From: Hyphomonas sp.
GTDB lineage: Bacteria > Pseudomonadota > Alphaproteobacteria > Caulobacterales > Hyphomonadaceae
Direction: 5' to 3'
Assembly: GCA_003486945.1 (NCBI GenBank)
Contig: DNFL01000376.1
Coordinates: 1-8,707, forward strand
DNA: 8,707 nucleotides
How positions within the stretch are numbered: the stretch's first letter is position 1; each line of letters starts with the position of its first letter. Of the stretch, positions 5,738 to 8,707 are shown piece by piece. The notes under the pieces were generated by a model that saw only the letters and a list, made by a program, of their open reading frames with translations, had not been told where the DNA came from and made no database searches. The translations under genes and the position numbers were made by a program.

Positions 5738-6927
5738 CACACAGGGTTCCGTTTGATCATCTGCTTGGCAATGATGATGCGTTGCAGTTCGTTGGTGCCC
5801 TCGCCGATGCAGAGCAGCGGCGCGTCGCGGTAGAGGCGCTCGAGTACCAGTTCGGTGGAATAGCCATAGCCACCATGGATACGCATCGCTTCGGTAGATA
5901 CTTCCAGCGCGGTTTCCGAGGCAAACCATTTTGCCATGCCGGCTTCCATGTCGACCCGCTCACCGGAATCATAGGCGCGGGCAGCGTCTTCGACCAGCAG
6001 TTCGGCCGCGCGCGTCTTCGCGGCCATTTCGCCGAGCTTCAGCTGGATCGCCTGATGTTCGCAGATCGGCTTGCCCATGGTCTGGCGGATCTGGGAGTAG
6101 GACACGCTCTCACGTAGCGCCCGGCGCGCAATGCCGACGCCGCGCGCGGCGATGTTGATACGGCCGAGCTCCAACCCGCCGGTCGCCATGTAGAAACCCT
6201 CCCCTTCCTTGCCGCCGACAAGGCAGAGGTCTGCATCGCACTCATAATCCTCGAAGATGAACTCGCCGGAATCGATGCCCTTGTAACCGAGCTTGCCGAG
6301 CTTCCTGCCATTTCGGACACCCGGCAGCGGCGTGCGCGTTTCAGGATTGATCTTCGGCACGATCAGCATCGACATGCCCCGGTGGCGCGGCTGCGCATCG
6401 GGATCGGTCTTTACCAGCAGCGCGACGCAGTGGCCTTCGATGGCGTTCGAAATCCAGGTCTTTGTTCCGTTCACGACATATTTGTCGCCCTTGCGCTTTG
6501 CCACCGTGCGTATGCCCTGCAGGTCTGATCCGGCGTCCGGTTCGGTGAGGCCGAGGCCGCCGCGCATTTCGCCGCTGGCAAATTTCGGCAGCCAGTATTC
6601 CTTCTGCCGGTCGGTTCCGTATTTCTGCACGATGATCGCCATCATCATGTGCGTGTTGAAAATGCCAGTGAGGCTCATCCACTCTTCGGAGATCAGCGAG
6701 ACGATGCGGGTATAGGTCGTTGCTGACAGGCCAAGGCCGCCATAGTCCGGGTGAACCAGCGCGCCGAACAGGCCGAGCTCCGTCATGTCGTCGACGAGAT
6801 CAGCCGGCCATTCATTGTCATGCTCGAGCTTCAGCGCGACGGGCGCGACCTTCTTCTCCAGCCAGCGGCGGATGGTATCGAGGATCTGGCGCTCGTCAGC
6901 TTCGGAAAGGTGTGCGGTGTCGGCCAT
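5737..6927 (-). CDS. Acyl-CoA dehydrogenase
   Basis: This 396-aa flavoenzyme introduces an alpha,beta double bond into an acyl-CoA and passes electrons to electron-transfer flavoprotein. The length and domain order are standard. An N-terminal helical domain is followed by the first signature, GGLGLTEPDAGSD (123-135), and the flavin strand NGTKTWISNA (153-162). The C-terminal helical domain contains GLELGRINIAARGVG (251-265) and the second signature, RIHGGYGYSTE (349-359). The catalytic base is Glu376 in IGEGTNELQR (374-383), placed as in medium-chain and most short-chain family members. The exact acyl chain cannot be assigned. ATG 6927 is preferred over the in-frame ATG at 6954 because AGGAG lies 5 bases upstream. 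It follows the CitE-like lyase gene by 66 bases on the same strand, with no terminator in the gap, and its stop overlaps the lipocalin start. Confidence 0.93.
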   Translation of the reverse strand: MADTAHLSEADERQILDTIRRWLEKKVAPVALKLEHDNEWPADLVDDMTELGLFGALVHPDYGGLGLSATTYTRIVSLISEEWMSLTGIFNTHMMMAIIVQKYGTDRQKEYWLPKFASGEMRGGLGLTEPDAGSDLQGIRTVAKRKGDKYVVNGTKTWISNAIEGHCVALLVKTDPDAQPRHRGMSMLIVPKINPETRTPLPGVRNGRKLGKLGYKGIDSGEFIFEDYECDADLCLVGGKEGEGFYMATGGLELGRINIAARGVGIARRALRESVSYSQIRQTMGKPICEHQAIQLKLGEMAAKTRAAELLVEDAARAYDSGERVDMEAGMAKWFASETALEVSTEAMRIHGGYGYSTELVLERLYRDAPLLCIGEGTNELQRIIIAKQMIKRNPV

Positions 6928-6993
6928 GGGAACTCCTGCCTTGTCCCTCTGCAATCGCGCATCGGCAGGTGGATGTCGAGGCGCCGCGCCGCG

Positions 6994-7815
6994 TCAACCC
7001 GGCCGGAAACGCGACAACAGGCGCTCCGCAGCGAGCACGACGGGGCGGTCAATCATCTTGCCCTTATAGAGGAAAGCGCCCGCACCGGCGGCTTTTGCTG
7101 CTTCGACAAGGGCGCGCGCCTCGGCAAGTTCCTCCAGAGAAGGCGTGAAGGCAGCGTTCACGACCGGAACCTGGTCCGGATGGATGCAGGCGCGGCCGGA
7201 AAACCCGAGCGCCTTTGCTTTGCGGGTTGTGGCGATGAGCGCGTCTGCGTCACCAGTGGCGAGGGCGGGCACGTCATAGGCGGGCACTCCGGCAGCGCCT
7301 GCAGCAGCCGCAATCAGCCCGCGTGCGGTCAGCAGCGCGTCCCAGTCATTGAGGTCGGCGCCCGTGGCAGCGGAATAATCGACCCCGCCGAAGAGCAGTC
7401 CGCCGTTCGCCTCGCCCGCAATGGCATGGACATTCGCCAGCGCGCGCCCGCTTTCGATGACGGCGATGAGGGTAACCTTGCGCCCGATGGCTTCGCGGAC
7501 GATTTCGAGGTCAACCGGCGTTTCGACTTTCGGAACCACGAAGAAATCTGCGCGCTGCGATCCGGCCGAGCCCGCGATGGCGGCAATGTCGGTGCAGCCG
7601 GCGGCGGTGCGCGGCGAGTTGATGCGGATGCCGAGGCCTGCGCCGCGCCAGTTGCTCACCCAGGTAAGCGTTTCGCTGCGCGCGCGGGTCTTGTCTTCCG
7701 GAAGGACAGCGTCTTCCAGATCGATGATCACGCCGTCAGCGCCTGCGGCCACCGCCTTGCCGAACCGGTCGGCACGCGAACCGGGCACGAAGAGGAGAGA
7801 GCGGTATGCGGGCAT
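6994..7815 (-). CDS. HpcH/HpaI aldolase / citrate lyase beta-subunit (CitE)-like CoA-ester lyase
   Basis: This 273-aa TIM-barrel protein of the CitE-like family cleaves or forms C-C bonds in beta-hydroxyacyl-CoAs such as citramalyl-, malyl- or beta-methylmalyl-CoA, using a divalent metal. Visible motifs are YRSLLFVPGSRADRF (4-18), GVIIDLEDAV (28-37) with the conserved acidic pair, LGIRINSP (61-68) with the substrate-binding Arg64, VPKVETP (94-100), AVIESGRAL (118-126) and FGGVDYSAATGAD (142-154). The metal ligands are probably Glu121 and Asp146. GFSGRACIHPDQV (204-216) closes the domain. ATG 7815 follows GGAAGG closely and begins as the family does; the longer in-frame start at 7887 adds unrelated sequence. 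It heads the minus-strand run. With the CoA-transferase and acyl-CoA dehydrogenase nearby, a short dicarboxylyl-CoA substrate is plausible. Stand-alone CitE-like proteins can also be thioesterases. Confidence 0.9.
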   Translation of the reverse strand: MPAYRSLLFVPGSRADRFGKAVAAGADGVIIDLEDAVLPEDKTRARSETLTWVSNWRGAGLGIRINSPRTAAGCTDIAAIAGSAGSQRADFFVVPKVETPVDLEIVREAIGRKVTLIAVIESGRALANVHAIAGEANGGLLFGGVDYSAATGADLNDWDALLTARGLIAAAAGAAGVPAYDVPALATGDADALIATTRKAKALGFSGRACIHPDQVPVVNAAFTPSLEELAEARALVEAAKAAGAGAFLYKGKMIDRPVVLAAERLLSRFRPG

Positions 7816-7926
7816 GGACCTTCCGGTAGTGGAGCGGCCCTGCCCGGTCAATCCGGCACACAGGGAGAAGATTGGCACGCCCTGCAAATCACCTCAGGGA
7901 ATACAGGAGGTTATGGGAGGCCCCGC
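7816..7926. promoter_or_regulatory. Divergent intergenic region between the CoA-ester lyase and the pentapeptide-repeat gene
   Basis: These 111 bases separate two divergent starts and should hold the promoter of the minus-strand acyl-CoA run and that of the plus-strand pentapeptide-repeat gene. On the plus strand TTGGCA (7872-7877) resembles a -35 box, but the nearest -10-like hexamer GAATAC (7899-7904) is 21 bases away, too far for a standard promoter. No clear operator palindrome is visible. Two Shine-Dalgarno-like blocks, AGGAGG (7905-7910) and GGGAGG (7915-7920), lie at its right end. Confidence 0.45.
7915..7920 (+). promoter_or_regulatory. Ribosome-binding site that fixes the GTG start of the pentapeptide-repeat gene
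   Basis: GGGAGG lies 6 bases before GTG 7927, ideal spacing, and supports that non-ATG start. A second AGGAGG ten bases earlier (7905-7910) is only two bases from ATG 7913, too close to serve it. That ATG opens a different 36-codon frame. Confidence 0.65.
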
Positions 7927-8427
7927 GTGGACACGATCCGGTTTATCGGCAGGGACAAGACAGCGGCGCTCAGCCCGTCAGCACTTCGCGGCGCGGCGCT
8001 GTTGCAGCAGGATTTCCTGAACGCCGACCTGACCGGCATGGACCTTTCCGGCGCGACCTTCCGCGACTGCGAGTTGCGCGCCGCATTGCTCGATTGGGCA
8101 AACCTTGAAGGCGCACGGCTCGACTATGCGCGGCTCATGTCGGCGTCGTTCCGGCATGCGCACCTGCGCGGCGCCTCGCTGAAATATGCAAACCTCAAAG
8201 GCGCGGACCTTGCTTTTGCCTCGCTCATTAGTGCGGACATTACCGGCGCGTGCCTGCGCGGTGCGCGCCTCAGCGGAGTGAACCTTTCTGGCGCGACCTG
8301 TCTCTGGGGCGATACCGATGGCGCCACGTTAGAGGGCGCAGTTTATGACAGCGCGACCGTGCTGCCGCCGGGTCTGCGCCCGGAAGCGGAAGGTATGATC
8401 CGCCGCGCGCCGTGCGGCAGAGCTTGA
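7927..8427 (+). CDS. Pentapeptide-repeat protein
   Basis: This 166-aa protein is built almost wholly of pentapeptide repeats, A(D/N)LXX, forming a right-handed quadrilateral beta-helix. From about residue 20 to 143 the pattern recurs with few breaks: ADLTG, MDLSG, ATFRD, CELRA, ANLEG, ARLDY, ASLKY, ANLKG, ADLAF, ADITG, ARLSG, VNLSG and ATLEG. That is about 24 pentads, or six turns. The ending AVYDSATVLPPGLRPEAEGM is the common capping tail of such proteins. There is no signal peptide or membrane segment, so it is probably cytoplasmic. The start is GTG 7927, decided by GGGAGG six bases upstream; there is no in-frame ATG before residue 39. Known relatives include DNA-gyrase-protecting proteins (Qnr, MfpA), but most have no known role, and nothing here proves gyrase binding. 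The helicase gene follows 35 bases later on the same strand. Confidence 0.88.
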   Translation: MDTIRFIGRDKTAALSPSALRGAALLQQDFLNADLTGMDLSGATFRDCELRAALLDWANLEGARLDYARLMSASFRHAHLRGASLKYANLKGADLAFASLISADITGACLRGARLSGVNLSGATCLWGDTDGATLEGAVYDSATVLPPGLRPEAEGMIRRAPCGRA

Positions 8428-8462
8428 CTTAAAGCCGCCGCGTCCCCACCCCTTCCGCGCAC

Positions 8463-8707
8463 ATGACCACGCTCAAGGCCATTCTCGGCCCCACCAATAC
8501 CGGCAAGACGCACTACGCCATCGAGCGCATGCTGGCGCATGGCACAGGCATGATCGGCCTGCCGCTGCGTCTGCTGGCGCGCGAAGTGTATGACCGGGTC
8601 GTCGCTGCCAAGGGCTATGCCGCCGCCGCGCTGCTGACGGGTGAGGAACGCATCGCGCCGCCGACCGCGCGCTATTTCGTCTGTACCGTGGAATCGATGC
8701 CGGTGGC
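8463..8707 (+). CDS. SUV3-like superfamily II RNA/DNA helicase, N-terminal 81 residues (partial, runs off right edge)
   Basis: The frame is open from ATG 8463 to the window end. It begins MTTLKAILGPTNTGKTHYAI. Walker A is GPTNTGKTH (9-17), an exact match to the motif I of mitochondrial SUV3 and its alphaproteobacterial relatives. Motif Ia follows as GLPLRLLAREVYDR, then LTGEERI and the CTVESMP stretch that precedes the DEAD-like box in this family. These enzymes are ATP-dependent RNA/DNA helicases, and full-length bacterial members are usually far longer, so most of the gene is outside the window. The ATG is placed exactly where the family begins, but no Shine-Dalgarno sequence lies before it: the 35-base gap after the pentapeptide-repeat gene is C-rich. 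Translation may depend on coupling, or the mRNA may be leaderless. Confidence 0.9.
   Translation, partial: MTTLKAILGPTNTGKTHYAIERMLAHGTGMIGLPLRLLAREVYDRVVAAKGYAAAALLTGEERIAPPTARYFVCTVESMPV

Noticed and set aside
5738..5929. N-terminal extension of the lipocalin
   Set aside because: It overlaps the acyl-CoA dehydrogenase gene in another frame and would displace the lipoprotein signal peptide.
6751..7926. Long plus-strand extension of the pentapeptide-repeat frame (558 aa)
   Set aside because: This part is antisense to the acyl-CoA dehydrogenase and lyase genes and shows no repeats or domains. The true start is GTG 7927 with a good ribosome-binding site.
7980..8360. Repeated GCGC-rich units as a DNA tandem repeat
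   Set aside because: The periodicity is at the protein level (pentapeptide repeats); the DNA units differ and are explained by the coding sequence.
8424..8429. TTGACT as a -35 box for the helicase
   Set aside because: The place of the -10 box 17 bases downstream is entirely C-rich, and the hexamer spans the stop codon of the pentapeptide-repeat gene.

Overview
The window is GC-rich, tightly packed chromosomal DNA. Genes overlap or are spaced by a few bases, and nothing looks mobile, CRISPR-like or RNA-coding. The gene content suggests an alphaproteobacterium, possibly of the Hyphomonadaceae/Hyphomonas type: an SUV3-like DEAD/DEAH-family helicase, a CitE-like lyase, several acyl-CoA enzymes and a lipoprotein subtilase. 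That placement is an inference from gene style, not a database result.

Layout. (1) Positions 1-2524, minus strand: a 771-aa lipoprotein of the S8 subtilisin family. One base after its stop comes a second gene, anchored by one membrane segment, which runs off the left edge. (2) Positions 2525-2747: a short divergent promoter region and a 47-aa ORF whose start resembles the NAD-binding motif of Sir2 deacetylases. Its stop overlaps the next start as ATGA. (3) Positions 2748-4783, plus strand: a crotonase-fold enzyme and an acetyl-CoA hydrolase/transferase-family CoA-transferase, two bases apart. (4) Positions 4788-7815, minus strand: a four-gene run transcribed as CitE-like lyase, acyl-CoA dehydrogenase, lipocalin (Blc type), PaaI-type thioesterase. 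The last three genes are joined by stop/start overlaps. It converges on the previous operon with a 4-base gap. (5) Positions 7927-8707, plus strand: a pentapeptide-repeat protein starting at GTG, then the first 81 codons of the helicase.

How the genes fit together. The two convergent operons hold five acyl-CoA enzymes: CoA-transferase, acyl-CoA dehydrogenase, crotonase, C-C lyase and thioesterase. This is a plausible set for activating, oxidising and cleaving a branched or dicarboxylic short acyl chain. The composition recalls itaconate/citramalyl-CoA clusters, which combine a CoA-transferase, a hydratase and a CitE-like lyase, sometimes with an acyl-CoA dehydrogenase. The substrate cannot be read from the sequence.

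The most notable point is that the crotonase lacks both catalytic glutamates of classical enoyl-CoA hydratase, and the CoA-transferase appears to have glycine where the family's covalent glutamate sits. Neither may catalyse the reaction its family name implies. Other points worth a look are the Sir2-like 47-aa leader ORF, the subtilase's long N-terminal region and calcium-loop insert, and the lipocalin placed inside the acyl-CoA operon.
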